Translations under genes and position numbers: made by a program
Notes under the pieces: generated by a model
The model's database searches: none
What the model saw: the letters and a program-made list of their open reading frames with translations, nothing else
What the model was told of the DNA's origin: nothing
Shown: positions 17,907 to 26,167 of the stretch, one piece after another
Numbering within the stretch: the stretch's first letter is position 1
How the letters are laid out: each line of letters starts with the position of its first letter
NCBI GenBank assembly: GCA_039980135.1
Contig: JBDXCV010000009.1
Span: 629,854 to 693,853, forward strand
Length of the DNA: 64,000 nt
From: Alphaproteobacteria bacterium
GTDB taxonomy: Bacteria > Pseudomonadota > Alphaproteobacteria > UBA6615
Direction: 5' to 3'

Positions 17907-18773
17907 ATGCCAGCCCCCATTCAGCCGCGCCGCAGTTTCATCTTCTCCCCCGGCACCGACCCGTCGATGTTCACCAAGGCTCTTGGGTCGGGAGCGGACA
18001 TCGTCTGCGTCGAGCTCGAGGACGGCGTCGCCCCCCACGACAAGGACGATGCACGCGAAAACATGCTCGGGATATTTGCCGAGCCACAGGCCGACGACGG
18101 CGTCGAACGGATCGTGCGCGTCAATGAACTCGGCAGTGACTACGGGCGCGCCGACCTGGCGGCCATATACGAAGCCCCATCGCCGCCGCCGGCCCTGATG
18201 CTGCCCAAGGTCAACACCGCCGAAGAGGTTCGGGGCGTGTCGGACAAGCTCGACGAACTGGGCCTCCCGGTCCGGCTGCAGATCATCATCGAGACCAACC
18301 ACGGGCTGGAGGCGGCCTACGACATCGCCCATGCCAGCCACCGGATAGACTCGCTGCTGTTCGGCGGGGTCGATCTCGCCGCGGATCTGCGCTGTGAATA
18401 TGCGTGGGAGCCGTTGCTCTATGCGCGTTCGCGGGTGGTCCATGCGGCTGCGGCGGCCGGGGTCGATGCGATCGACGTGCCGTGGCTCGATCTGAAAGAC
18501 TTCGACGGACTGCGCACGGAAGCCCGGGCCAGCGCGCATCTGGGTTTCACCGGCAAGGGCGCCATCCATCCCAACCAGATCCCGATCATCAACGAGATAT
18601 TCTCACCCGGCGACGACGAGATTGCCCATGCCCGAAGAATCGTCACGGCATTCGCCGAAGCGAACACCGGCCTCGTCGTGGTCGACGGCAAGCTGATCGA
18701 GCGACCGGTGCTGCGCACGATGGAGCGGATCATCGCCGTCGCCGACCGTGCAGCAGAACGCGCCGGCGCATAG
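17907..18773 (+). CDS. HpcH/HpaI aldolase / citrate lyase beta (CitE-like) protein
   Basis: 288-residue TIM-barrel lyase. RRSFIFSPGTDPSMFTKAL and ADIVCVELEDGVAP are the phosphate/CoA-binding and metal-binding starts of CitE-like and malyl-CoA/beta-methylmalyl-CoA lyase proteins; LQIIIETNHGLEAA holds the catalytic-site glutamate, FGGVDLAADL the second acidic ligand, and KGAIHPNQIPIINEIF is the conserved C-terminal signature. It probably cleaves or condenses a CoA thioester or a free 3-hydroxy acid. It is divergent from the Tm-1-like gene by 214 bp and convergent with the amidase gene, separated by 8 bp. Confidence 0.9.
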   Translation: MPAPIQPRRSFIFSPGTDPSMFTKALGSGADIVCVELEDGVAPHDKDDARENMLGIFAEPQADDGVERIVRVNELGSDYGRADLAAIYEAPSPPPALMLPKVNTAEEVRGVSDKLDELGLPVRLQIIIETNHGLEAAYDIAHASHRIDSLLFGGVDLAADLRCEYAWEPLLYARSRVVHAAAAAGVDAIDVPWLDLKDFDGLRTEARASAHLGFTGKGAIHPNQIPIINEIFSPGDDEIAHARRIVTAFAEANTGLVVVDGKLIERPVLRTMERIIAVADRAAERAGA

Positions 18774-18779
18774 CGCCGG
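18763..18779. terminator. Short hairpin at the convergent end of the lyase and amidase genes
   Basis: CCGGCGC (18763-18769) and GCGCCGG (18773-18779) form a 7-bp stem with a 3-nt loop that includes the lyase stop codon. There is no T-run. It may act as a bidirectional transcription stop in the 8-bp gap, but the evidence is only structural. Confidence 0.35.
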
Positions 18780-18781
18780 AA

Positions 18782-20191
18782 CTAGGACAGCAGCGGCGGC
18801 ATACCGAGACGTTCCCGCGCAGTCCCCAATACCTTCTCGAAGGCCCGCGCGACGGCCACGGCGCGTGCATCATCGCCCCCGGCGCAGTTGATCTGAAGCC
18901 CGACCGGCATCCCCGCCGCGTCCAGCGCCACGGGGATCGTGACGGCGCTCATCGCCAACAGGTTCGCCACTGTCGTGTTCCGCGCCGCCATCAGGTTGGC
19001 TTTCATATAGGCCTTGGGGTCCTGCACATCGGCGATCTTCGGTGGCGTGATCGGGACCGTCGGCCCGACCACCGCATGTACATCGGCGATCGCAGCGTGC
19101 GCGGCCTTTGAAAGCGCCGCCATTCGCCGCAACCGCCCCTGGTATTCGGCCGCGGTCAGTGACGCCATCTTGTCGAAGCGCGAGCCCACCATCGGATCGA
19201 TATCCGCAAGGAAGTCCGGCAATACGTCCTGAATGAAACTCGCAAATTCGAACGACGACAATCCGCCCGTCCGGAAAATTGCATCGACTTCGTCGAGGTC
19301 GGGAATATCGACCCTGGATATCCGCGCACCCGCCGCTTCGAGTTCCGCCAGCGCCTCGTGAACGCCCTCGGCAACACCGGGGTCACACGCGTCAAAAAAC
19401 GTCTCGCACACGCCGATGCGGAAATCACCCGCGACCGCGGTATCGATATCGGCCAGAAACCGCTCCCGATCACCGCTCGCCGCGGGGTCGATTACCGAGA
19501 ATGCGAGCGCCCCATCAGCGACCGAACGCGCCAGCACGCCCGGTGTATCGAGCGTGTGGCTCAAGGGTGTGATCCCTTCGGTCGACCAGCGGCCCTGGGT
19601 GGTCTTGATCCCGACCGTGCCGGTCATGCTGGCGGGCATGCGCACCGAACCCGCCGTGTCGGTGCCGAGCGCCAGCAGCGCCGAGCCTTCCCAGAGACTT
19701 ACCCCCGCCCCCGCGCTGGAGCCGCCGGGCGCGCGGTGATCTTTGGCATCCCACGGGTTGCGCGGCGTGCCCCAATGGGGATTCGTTCCCAGCGCGCCGA
19801 AGGCGAACTGGACGGTATGCGTTTTGCCTGAGAACGCCGCGAGCTGGCCGCGAAGCGCCCGGACGACCGGGCCTTCGTGACGCCAATCGACCGGAAGTTC
19901 GCGCGGCGATCCGGCGAAGGTCGGATAGCCGCGAACACCGTACAAATCCTTCACCGAAATCGGAATCCCCTGCAACGGCCCGAGATCGATCCCGACCGCC
20001 AAGGCCCGATCGGCAACATCGGCCTCGGCGCGAAACCGCATCGGCTCCCAACTCTTGTAGGCCGAGAATGTCGCGTCGCCCGCGTCATGAGAGGCGATCG
20101 CCGCGTCGGCGAGTGCCGTTGCCGACAATTTGTTCTCGCGCAAATCGCGCGCCAGGTCTGCGATTGCCGCCGCGTTTCGAAGATCGTCCAT
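18782..20191 (-). CDS. Amidase (amidase signature family)
   Basis: 469-residue amidase of the GatA/AtzF type with the Ser-cisSer-Lys triad: lysine in GIPISVKDLYG, cis-serine in APGGSSAGAGVS and nucleophilic serine in GTDTAGSVRMPAS (usual GSDTGGS). It hydrolyses an amide to an acid and ammonia in the cytoplasm; the substrate is unknown. ATG 20191 is chosen because GGGAGTGG precedes it; 18 further upstream codons lack a site. It is convergent with the CitE-like gene, so co-expression with it is not implied. Confidence 0.9.
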   Translation of the reverse strand: MDDLRNAAAIADLARDLRENKLSATALADAAIASHDAGDATFSAYKSWEPMRFRAEADVADRALAVGIDLGPLQGIPISVKDLYGVRGYPTFAGSPRELPVDWRHEGPVVRALRGQLAAFSGKTHTVQFAFGALGTNPHWGTPRNPWDAKDHRAPGGSSAGAGVSLWEGSALLALGTDTAGSVRMPASMTGTVGIKTTQGRWSTEGITPLSHTLDTPGVLARSVADGALAFSVIDPAASGDRERFLADIDTAVAGDFRIGVCETFFDACDPGVAEGVHEALAELEAAGARISRVDIPDLDEVDAIFRTGGLSSFEFASFIQDVLPDFLADIDPMVGSRFDKMASLTAAEYQGRLRRMAALSKAAHAAIADVHAVVGPTVPITPPKIADVQDPKAYMKANLMAARNTTVANLLAMSAVTIPVALDAAGMPVGLQINCAGGDDARAVAVARAFEKVLGTARERLGMPPLLS

Positions 20192-20396
20192 CCCCACTCC
20201 CGTCGTCGCGCGCACATGGTGATGCGCGAATAGCCATCCGAACATTTAACCAAAAGAAACTGCTCCGCAAATGCGCAGCTTGGCCGCCCAGCTTAGGCCC
20301 CTGTTAACGGATCGGCGCATACAAATCTCGCCGCATTGTGTGAGTGAAAAATAAAGGCATGCCGAGCCGGTGATACCCGGGCGGTCCGTATGAACC

Positions 20397-21941
20397 ATGT
20401 TGAAGAAAAATCTATTCTACGCCGCGACATACCGACCGGTGATCACGGTCAGTGTTCTCGCCCTACTCACGGCGGCGATCGTGGCGTACCAGGTTGTCTC
20501 GATTGTCGACGGCACACGGCGGGCAACCGCGCTCGAGGCGGCCATTTCCTATTCGCGCGCGATCAGTTCGATCCGCAACTACTACTCATCAGTGGTCGTC
20601 CCGCGCGCCCGCGCGGCGGGCACCAAGGTCACGCATGAGTATCACGATCTCGATGGCGCCATACCGCTGCCGGCAACACTGACGATCGAACTCGGTGAGA
20701 GCGTCAGCCGCACATCATCGGGCGGTGATTTTCGCCTCCTGAGCAGCTATCCATTCCCCTGGCGCACCGAGGGCGGCGCGCAAGACAATTTCGAATCCGC
20801 TGCGCTCACCGCCGTGGAAGGCGGCCAGGCCGAAGATTTCGTACAGGTGGTGGATCACGACGGCCAGGCCGAATTGCGTTACGCCCAGGCCGTTCGAATG
20901 AAGGCAAGCTGCGTTGCGTGTCATAACAGCTACCCCGAAAGCCCGCGCATCGACTGGAAGGTCGGCGATGTTCGCGGTATCCAGAGCGTTCGTGTCCCGC
21001 TTCCGGACTTTCTCGGCACGTCGGGCGGGGCGTCGAATACATCTTCCATCCTCGAACAGTTCGCGGCGATCATCGCGGTGCTGCTGGCCGCCCTGGCCCT
21101 GATCGGCTCCCTGCTCTACGGCATGAAGATACTGGTGACGCGGCAGAACCGGCTGATCAAGATCGCGCAGAAGCGAAACCGGAAACTCGCGGCGGCCAAA
21201 GTCGAGGCGGAAAGTGCCAACCGGATGAAGTCGGACTTCCTCACCAATATGAGCCACGAACTGCGCACGCCCCTGAACGCGGTCATCGGTTTTTCGGACG
21301 CAATCAGAAACAACATCGCCGGCCCCATCGGCGATCCCCAGTACACGGAGTATGCCCAACACATCAACGAATCCGGCAATCAGCTCCTGACCATCATCGA
21401 AGGCATTCTCGATCTCACCAAAATCGAGTCCGGGGAGCTCCAGCTGCCGGATGAGCAAATCGATATCGCTGCCACGGTCATACAATGCCTGGCGATGCTG
21501 GAGGACGAGGCAACACGCAAAACCGTTCGCGTTCAGTTTGATCCCCATTCCGATCTGCCGTCGCTCCGCGCCAACCAGCGCGCCATTCGCCAGGTCCTGC
21601 ACAATCTCGTCGACAACGCCATCAAGTTCACGCCGGCCGGCGGTAATGTGACGATTTCGGCGCAGCTGGCGGCCGATGGCGCGTTACAGATCACCGTCCT
21701 GGACACGGGCCTGGGCATGTCCTCGGAAGAAATCGAAATCGCGAAAAAGCCGTTCGCGCAGGTCGATGGCGGGCTCAACCGCAAGTTCGAGGGGACCGGG
21801 ATGGGGCTGCATATCTGCAACAAGTTCGTTGAACTCCACGGCGGGCACCTCACGATCGAAAGCGCACCGGGCGCCGGGACGTCGGTGACCATCATTCTCC
21901 CGTCCGAACGCCTGAGAACCGACGTGGACGCGGCGGCCTAG
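20397..21941 (+). CDS. Sensor histidine kinase with haem-binding (CxxCH) Tll0287-like input domain
   Basis: 514 residues. A first membrane helix at residues 12-34 and a second at about 218-245 bracket an exported sensor domain of DUF3365/Tll0287 type. That domain carries CVACH at residues 172-176, the c-type haem attachment motif, followed by NSYPESPRIDWKVGDVRG. The cytoplasmic part has HisKA with H287 in SHELRTPLNAVIGF and a HATPase_c domain with NLVDNAIKFTP (N box), DTGLGM (G1) and GTGMGLHI (G2). No receiver domain is fused and no response regulator gene is adjacent. It likely senses redox state, oxygen, NO or a haem ligand. The gene is isolated on the plus strand. Confidence 0.9.
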   Translation: MLKKNLFYAATYRPVITVSVLALLTAAIVAYQVVSIVDGTRRATALEAAISYSRAISSIRNYYSSVVVPRARAAGTKVTHEYHDLDGAIPLPATLTIELGESVSRTSSGGDFRLLSSYPFPWRTEGGAQDNFESAALTAVEGGQAEDFVQVVDHDGQAELRYAQAVRMKASCVACHNSYPESPRIDWKVGDVRGIQSVRVPLPDFLGTSGGASNTSSILEQFAAIIAVLLAALALIGSLLYGMKILVTRQNRLIKIAQKRNRKLAAAKVEAESANRMKSDFLTNMSHELRTPLNAVIGFSDAIRNNIAGPIGDPQYTEYAQHINESGNQLLTIIEGILDLTKIESGELQLPDEQIDIAATVIQCLAMLEDEATRKTVRVQFDPHSDLPSLRANQRAIRQVLHNLVDNAIKFTPAGGNVTISAQLAADGALQITVLDTGLGMSSEEIEIAKKPFAQVDGGLNRKFEGTGMGLHICNKFVELHGGHLTIESAPGAGTSVTIILPSERLRTDVDAAA

Positions 21942-22138
21942 CGCCAGCAAACCCCGGGCCAGACCGACCGGCCAAAAGCCAGCCACCGCGCGTGTGGAAG
22001 CTGTTGAGCGCCCCACCGGCATGCGCAAGGCTGTTCGTTAACTTTCGCAGAGAAGTATATTCACCTGCCCCCTCGCCGGGGTGCGTGTTTTCTGGCTATT
22101 GTGCGCCCAACAAATTCTTGTTTTTGGGGAGAGAGAGC

Positions 22139-23206
22139 ATGCCGGCAGACGCAAACACCATGCAGCGATACAGCCGCGCGCAGATAGAAGCCTTCATGAC
22201 GCGGTGTTTCGCCGCGACCGGCATGCCCGATGCCGACGCCGCGACCGTGGCCCGCCTGATGGCCGAAGGCGATATGCTGGGCAAGGACTCTCACGGCATT
22301 TTCCGGCTGCCCGGATATATCGGGCGCCTCAAGTCGGGTGGCTTCAACCCGACACCGGACATCAGGATCGAGAAAGAACGCACCGCAATGGCGCTGATAG
22401 ACGGTGACAATGGCATGGGCCATCTCGTCGTCCACAGGGCCGCCGAAGTGGCGATCGAGAAGGCCAAAACAGCCGGTGTCGCCTGGACCGGCCTGCACAG
22501 CTCGAACCATGCCGGTGCGGCCGGGGTCTACTCCAATATGGCGCTGGAACATGACATGATCGGCCTTTATGTGGCGGTCGGCAGCGCCAACCATCTGCCG
22601 CCCTGGGGCGGCACGGAGTCGCTGCTCTCGACCAACCCGATCGCCGTGTCCGTCCCGGCCGACAAGGAAGATTCGATCGTCCTCGACATGGCCACAACCG
22701 TGACGTCCTACGGCAAGGTCAAGGTCTATGCTCAGCGGGGCATCGAGATGCCCGAGGGCTGGATGGTCGGCCATGACGGCAGTCCGTTGACCGACGCCAG
22801 CAAGGCGGATACCGGCTATCTGCTGCCGATCGGCGGCCCCAAGGGTTACGGGCTGGCGCTGATCTTCGGCATCCTGGCGGGGACCCTCAACGGTGCCCAT
22901 TTCGGCAAGAACGTCGTCGACATGAATGCGGACGCCGCGTCGCCGACCAACACCGGACAATTCTACCTGGCGGTCAACATCTCGGCCTTCATGGATGTCG
23001 GCGACTTCAAGAAGCAGGTCGACACCGTGATCGCGGAGATGCATGGCTCACCGACACTGCCCGGTGTGGAACGCGTCCGACTGCCGGGTGAAGGCACCCA
23101 TGCGGCCTATGCGGATCGCACGGCCAACGGCATCCCCCTGCCCGACCCGCTGCTCGAGAACCTTGCCAAGGTCGCCGACGAACTTTCGGTCGACCGGTTA
23201 GGTTAG
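22139..23206 (+). CDS. Ldh family (malate/L-lactate/ureidoglycolate) oxidoreductase
   Basis: 355-residue NAD(P)-dependent dehydrogenase of the malate/L-sulfolactate/ureidoglycolate family, unrelated to classical Rossmann lactate dehydrogenases. Seen are DMLGKDSHGIFRLPGYI with the catalytic histidine, the signature TGLHSSNHAGAAGVYSNMAL, STNPIAVSVPA, VLDMATTVTSYGKV and PIGGPKGYGLAL. It oxidises a 2-hydroxyacid in the cytoplasm. Start ATG 22139 follows GGGGAGAGAG; the frame is open 49 codons further without a site. The DMT transporter gene follows by 45 bp and could export or import the related compound. Confidence 0.9.
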   Translation: MPADANTMQRYSRAQIEAFMTRCFAATGMPDADAATVARLMAEGDMLGKDSHGIFRLPGYIGRLKSGGFNPTPDIRIEKERTAMALIDGDNGMGHLVVHRAAEVAIEKAKTAGVAWTGLHSSNHAGAAGVYSNMALEHDMIGLYVAVGSANHLPPWGGTESLLSTNPIAVSVPADKEDSIVLDMATTVTSYGKVKVYAQRGIEMPEGWMVGHDGSPLTDASKADTGYLLPIGGPKGYGLALIFGILAGTLNGAHFGKNVVDMNADAASPTNTGQFYLAVNISAFMDVGDFKKQVDTVIAEMHGSPTLPGVERVRLPGEGTHAAYADRTANGIPLPDPLLENLAKVADELSVDRLG

Positions 23207-23251
23207 CTCGCGCCGGTCGCACAGCGCGACGGCAAGCCGGACCTTTCAGAC

Positions 23252-24151
23252 ATGAGAACCCAGCTGCCACCCCAGGCGAAACCCCAGGTGCCGCTTCTTC
23301 AAGCGGTCGCCTGGATGACGGGCACGCTGCTGTCGTTCACCTTGATGGCGATCGCGGTGCGCGAACTGTCGGGCGAAATCCACAGTTTCGAAATCATGTT
23401 GTTCCGGAGCGTCGGTGCGCTCGTGATCTTGCTGCCTTTTGCACTGATCATGGGGCGTGCAATCTGGCGGACCGGCAATCTGAAACTTCAGTTCGGCCGC
23501 AATTTCGTTCACTTCGCCGCCCAGCTTGGCTGGATCACCGGAATTGGGCTGTTGCCGCTGGCCGAAGTCTTCGCGATCGAGTTTACCGCCCCGATCTGGG
23601 CCACGATCCTCGCCGTTCTGTTTCTGGGCGAACGGCTGAACCGGGGCCGTATCGTCGCTGTGGCCTTTGGATTCATCGGCATCCTGATCATCCTGCGGCC
23701 CGGAGTCGTGGCTATCGATAACGGCGCGCTGGCCGTCCTGGGCGCCGCCGTGGGGTTCGCCATGACCCTGACGATCACCAAATACATGACCCGCACCGAC
23801 GCGCCGGTCACGATCCTGCTCTATATGTCCGTGATTCAGTTGCCGATGGGCATCGCACTGTCGGTGTTTGTCTGGGTAACCCCTGACTGGCTGCAACTGT
23901 TCTGGCTGTTCGTGGTCGGCGTTGTCGGCCTGTCCGCCCACTATTGTACGGCCAAAGCGCTTTCGATCGCGGACCAGACCATCGTGGTCCCCATGGACTT
24001 CATGCGGCTGCCGCTTATCGTGGTGGTCGGACTGCTGCTCTACAGCGAAACCGCTCAGTTGCCGGTGTTAATCGGCGCGCTGATCATCTTCGCCGGGAAC
24101 TACTACTCGATCCGACTGGAGAACAAGCGGCGCAAGACAATCGAGATGTGA
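23252..24151 (+). CDS. DMT family transporter (EamA)
   Basis: 299-residue inner-membrane protein with about ten hydrophobic helices in two EamA repeats. The first repeat ends GERLNRGRIVAVAFGFIGILIILRPG, a typical EamA end; the second ends SETAQLPVLIGALIIFAGNYYSIRLE. Members carry metabolites, often outward. It follows the Ldh-family dehydrogenase by 45 bp on the same strand and may be co-transcribed. Substrate unknown. Confidence 0.9.
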   Translation: MRTQLPPQAKPQVPLLQAVAWMTGTLLSFTLMAIAVRELSGEIHSFEIMLFRSVGALVILLPFALIMGRAIWRTGNLKLQFGRNFVHFAAQLGWITGIGLLPLAEVFAIEFTAPIWATILAVLFLGERLNRGRIVAVAFGFIGILIILRPGVVAIDNGALAVLGAAVGFAMTLTITKYMTRTDAPVTILLYMSVIQLPMGIALSVFVWVTPDWLQLFWLFVVGVVGLSAHYCTAKALSIADQTIVVPMDFMRLPLIVVVGLLLYSETAQLPVLIGALIIFAGNYYSIRLENKRRKTIEM

Positions 24152-24285
24152 TCAACGGTTCGTCCGCGTTCCGGCCAGACCGGCGGGACCGGCCGATGCA
24201 GAATGCAACTCACATCGCGCAGCCATGTCGCCCTCACATTCGCGCGAATTGCGACCGAGGTGGCACGTCGTCAGGCATTTCGCTT

Positions 24286-24645
24286 TCAGCGCACCTGAAC
24301 CACCCGGAATGTGCGCAACACGCCGTCATGTTCCGTGATCGAGACATATTCACCCTGCACGAGGCTATGCCGATCGAGCTTGAACAGGGGCTCATCCTCG
24401 TCCGCCGGTTCATCATCATAATGAAACGCCCAGCCGCGGCCGCGATGGATCAGATGACCGATTTCGTCAGGCTCGTTGTGCCAGAAGCGGCGGACCGTGC
24501 ATTTGTCGCGCACGTCATGCCACTCATCGCGATCCAGATGTCCATCATCGGTCAGCGGGGCCGCGAACTCGTAGCCGCGCTCCACACTGCCATCGGGGAA
24601 ATCACTGTCGCGTCCAAGCTCAAGGCGAATACGGCGCAGGGTCAT
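24286..24645 (-). CDS. Conserved-looking hypothetical protein under an FNR box
   Basis: 119 residues, hydrophilic and acidic, with no transmembrane helix or signal peptide. It starts MTLRRIRLELGRDSDFPDGS and has many Trp/His/Asp residues (DRDEWHDVRDKC, RRFWHNEPDEIGHLIHRG, WAFHYDDEP). I do not recognise a named domain. Coding is supported by codon use, a full-length open frame and a perfect FNR-type box TTGACGCACGTCAA 69 bp upstream of the ATG. It lies downstream of the FNR-family regulator gene in the same direction, 131 bp away with the box between. Confidence 0.75.
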   Translation of the reverse strand: MTLRRIRLELGRDSDFPDGSVERGYEFAAPLTDDGHLDRDEWHDVRDKCTVRRFWHNEPDEIGHLIHRGRGWAFHYDDEPADEDEPLFKLDRHSLVQGEYVSITEHDGVLRTFRVVQVR

Positions 24646-24713
24646 CGATCGAAATCCTTCGGTAGTTTTCCAAGGGTCGACCCACAGCCTAGGCGCAATG
24701 TACCGTTCGCAGC

Positions 24714-24727
24714 TTGACGCACGTCAA
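24714..24727. promoter_or_regulatory. FNR/CRP-type box upstream of the 119-residue gene
   Basis: TTGACGCACGTCAA is a perfect palindrome matching the alphaproteobacterial FnrL/FixK pattern TTGAY-N4-RTCAA. Its centre is 75 bp upstream of the ATG at 24645, which fits activation from about -41.5 if the leader is about 35 nt. Confidence 0.75.
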
Positions 24728-24775
24728 AACCGGTTCGGAAACTGCGGAGCCTTCCGGCCCATCCGGGTGCGGCGC

Positions 24776-25495
24776 CTAGGCGGCCTCGGCGGCTTCCCGG
24801 ACGGCATCGAGATCCGGGAAAATGACGTGATGCGGGTTGGGCAGCTCGATCAGCCCCTCATCGCGCAAGGCCGTGAACGTTCGGCTGACGGTCTCGATCG
24901 TGAGGCCGAGATAATCCGCAATATCGGTCCGCGACATCGGCAGATCGATACTCGCATCCCTGCCCGTACGGTCCAGATGCCGATGCCGGTAGAGCAGGAA
25001 GGAAAGAATTTTCTCACGTGCGGTCTTGCGACCCAGCAGAAGCATCTGTTCCTGCGCGGCAACCAGCTCGTCACGACTCATATCGAGGAGCCGTTCGCGA
25101 ACCGGCGGGATATCCGAAAGCAAACGCTCGAGACCGCTGAGTTTCATGCAGCACAACTCGACCGCACCGATCGCCTCGGCGCCATAGGCGTATGAACTTG
25201 CCGTTATCAGTCCGAGAAAATCGCCGGGGGTCAGGAAGCCCGTGACCTGACGGCGACCGTCCGGCAGCAGCTTGTAGAGGCGCACTTCGCCGCCGGAGAT
25301 ATTGAACACATAGTCGGCGGGGTCGCCTTCCTCGAAAATGACCTGCCCCGGTGAATAGTCGCGATGGCTGACAATCGCCTGCAGCTGATCGGTATTCTCA
25401 TAATCAACGGCGGCGCACATGGCCTTGTGGCGCACATCGCAGGTTTCACATTTGTGATGTGGCCGCTTCTGCGCTTGTTTTGGCGAGTCAGGCAT
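24776..25495 (-). CDS. FNR-type Crp/Fnr family oxygen-responsive regulator (FnrL/FixK class)
   Basis: 239 residues. N-terminal cysteines C16, C19 and C27 form C-x2-C-x7-C, the spacing of Rhodobacter-type FnrL; a further CC pair in VELCCMKL supplies the fourth ligand, so a 4Fe-4S oxygen-sensing cluster is likely. The cyclic-nucleotide-like barrel (DYSPGQVIFEEGDPADYVF) and dimer helix follow. The recognition helix LTIETVSRTF has the E-xx-SR residues that read TTGA half-sites in E. coli FNR. One FNR box lies upstream (25576-25589) and one downstream (24714-24727), consistent with a local regulon and possible autoregulation. Whether it is the cell's main FNR is not known. Confidence 0.93.
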   Translation of the reverse strand: MPDSPKQAQKRPHHKCETCDVRHKAMCAAVDYENTDQLQAIVSHRDYSPGQVIFEEGDPADYVFNISGGEVRLYKLLPDGRRQVTGFLTPGDFLGLITASSYAYGAEAIGAVELCCMKLSGLERLLSDIPPVRERLLDMSRDELVAAQEQMLLLGRKTAREKILSFLLYRHRHLDRTGRDASIDLPMSRTDIADYLGLTIETVSRTFTALRDEGLIELPNPHHVIFPDLDAVREAAEAA

Positions 25496-25575
25496 AACGC
25501 TTTCTTTCTTGGGAGCCGGCTGGCACCCCGGATATCGTCATTACATTAGCTTTTTTCAATATAGAACGCATCCAA

Positions 25576-25589
25576 TTGAGCCACCTCAA
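25576..25589. promoter_or_regulatory. FNR/CRP-type box between the FNR gene and the GNAT-like gene
   Basis: TTGAGCCACCTCAA is a perfect 5+5 inverted repeat with a 4-nt spacer, one base from TTGAT-N4-ATCAA on each side. It lies 66 bp (centre) before the TTG at 25649 and 87 bp before the FNR gene's ATG at 25495, so it could serve either or both divergent genes. Confidence 0.7.
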
Positions 25590-25648
25590 TGAACCTTTTC
25601 TGGGAAATGTTCTCATGATTCTCGACGAAATTTAACCCAGAGGTATTC

Positions 25649-26167
25649 TTGTCTGCCGAGCGTACGGATCTGTTTGGACTTACGACGGACCGGATCGACA
25701 TGGTCTTTCCCCTCGCGCGCGAGGCCGATCCTCGGCTCTCTCTCGAAGCGTGGCGTCACTTCGCCGGACCGCGCGTCGAGACGGATTCTTCCGATCAACA
25801 GCCCCCCGGGATCCTGCTTGCCGCCCGCAACACCCATATTCGCGGACTTGCGGCCTATGACATGTCTCCTGAAGCCGGGTGCGACAATGTCTTGCGGGCA
25901 CATCACATCGTCATCATAGATCGCACCCGCGAACGGCATCTGGCGATGGACTTGCTTGGCGGCCTGATGCACATCGCCGAGGCCGCGCGATGCAATCGGG
26001 TCCGGGCGCTGTTGCCGCCGACCAGCCGGTGGCTCCACACGCGTTGGTCCGACCCCGGCGGGCGCGTGTTCCGACTACCGGTCGAATGTTTGGCCGTGCC
26101 GGACAGTGCGGGGCCGCGCGATACGTCAGGCGCGACAACCGTGGTGGATTTCCGCCGAAGGACCTAG
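25649..26167 (+). CDS. Putative GNAT-fold autoinducer-synthase-like or acetyltransferase-like protein
   Basis: 172 residues. Secondary-structure pattern and segments such as GILLAARNTHIRGLAAYDM, RAHHIVIIDRTR and LAMDLLGGLMHIAEAARCNRVRALLPP suggest an alpha/beta fold like the GNAT or LuxI superfamily, but no signature is complete, so function is open. Start is TTG 25649 after AGAGG; ATG 25700 is an alternative that would remove 17 residues. It is divergent from the FNR gene with an FNR box between, and its stop overlaps the stop of the convergent permease gene by 4 bp. Confidence 0.6.
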   Translation: MSAERTDLFGLTTDRIDMVFPLAREADPRLSLEAWRHFAGPRVETDSSDQQPPGILLAARNTHIRGLAAYDMSPEAGCDNVLRAHHIVIIDRTRERHLAMDLLGGLMHIAEAARCNRVRALLPPTSRWLHTRWSDPGGRVFRLPVECLAVPDSAGPRDTSGATTVVDFRRRT

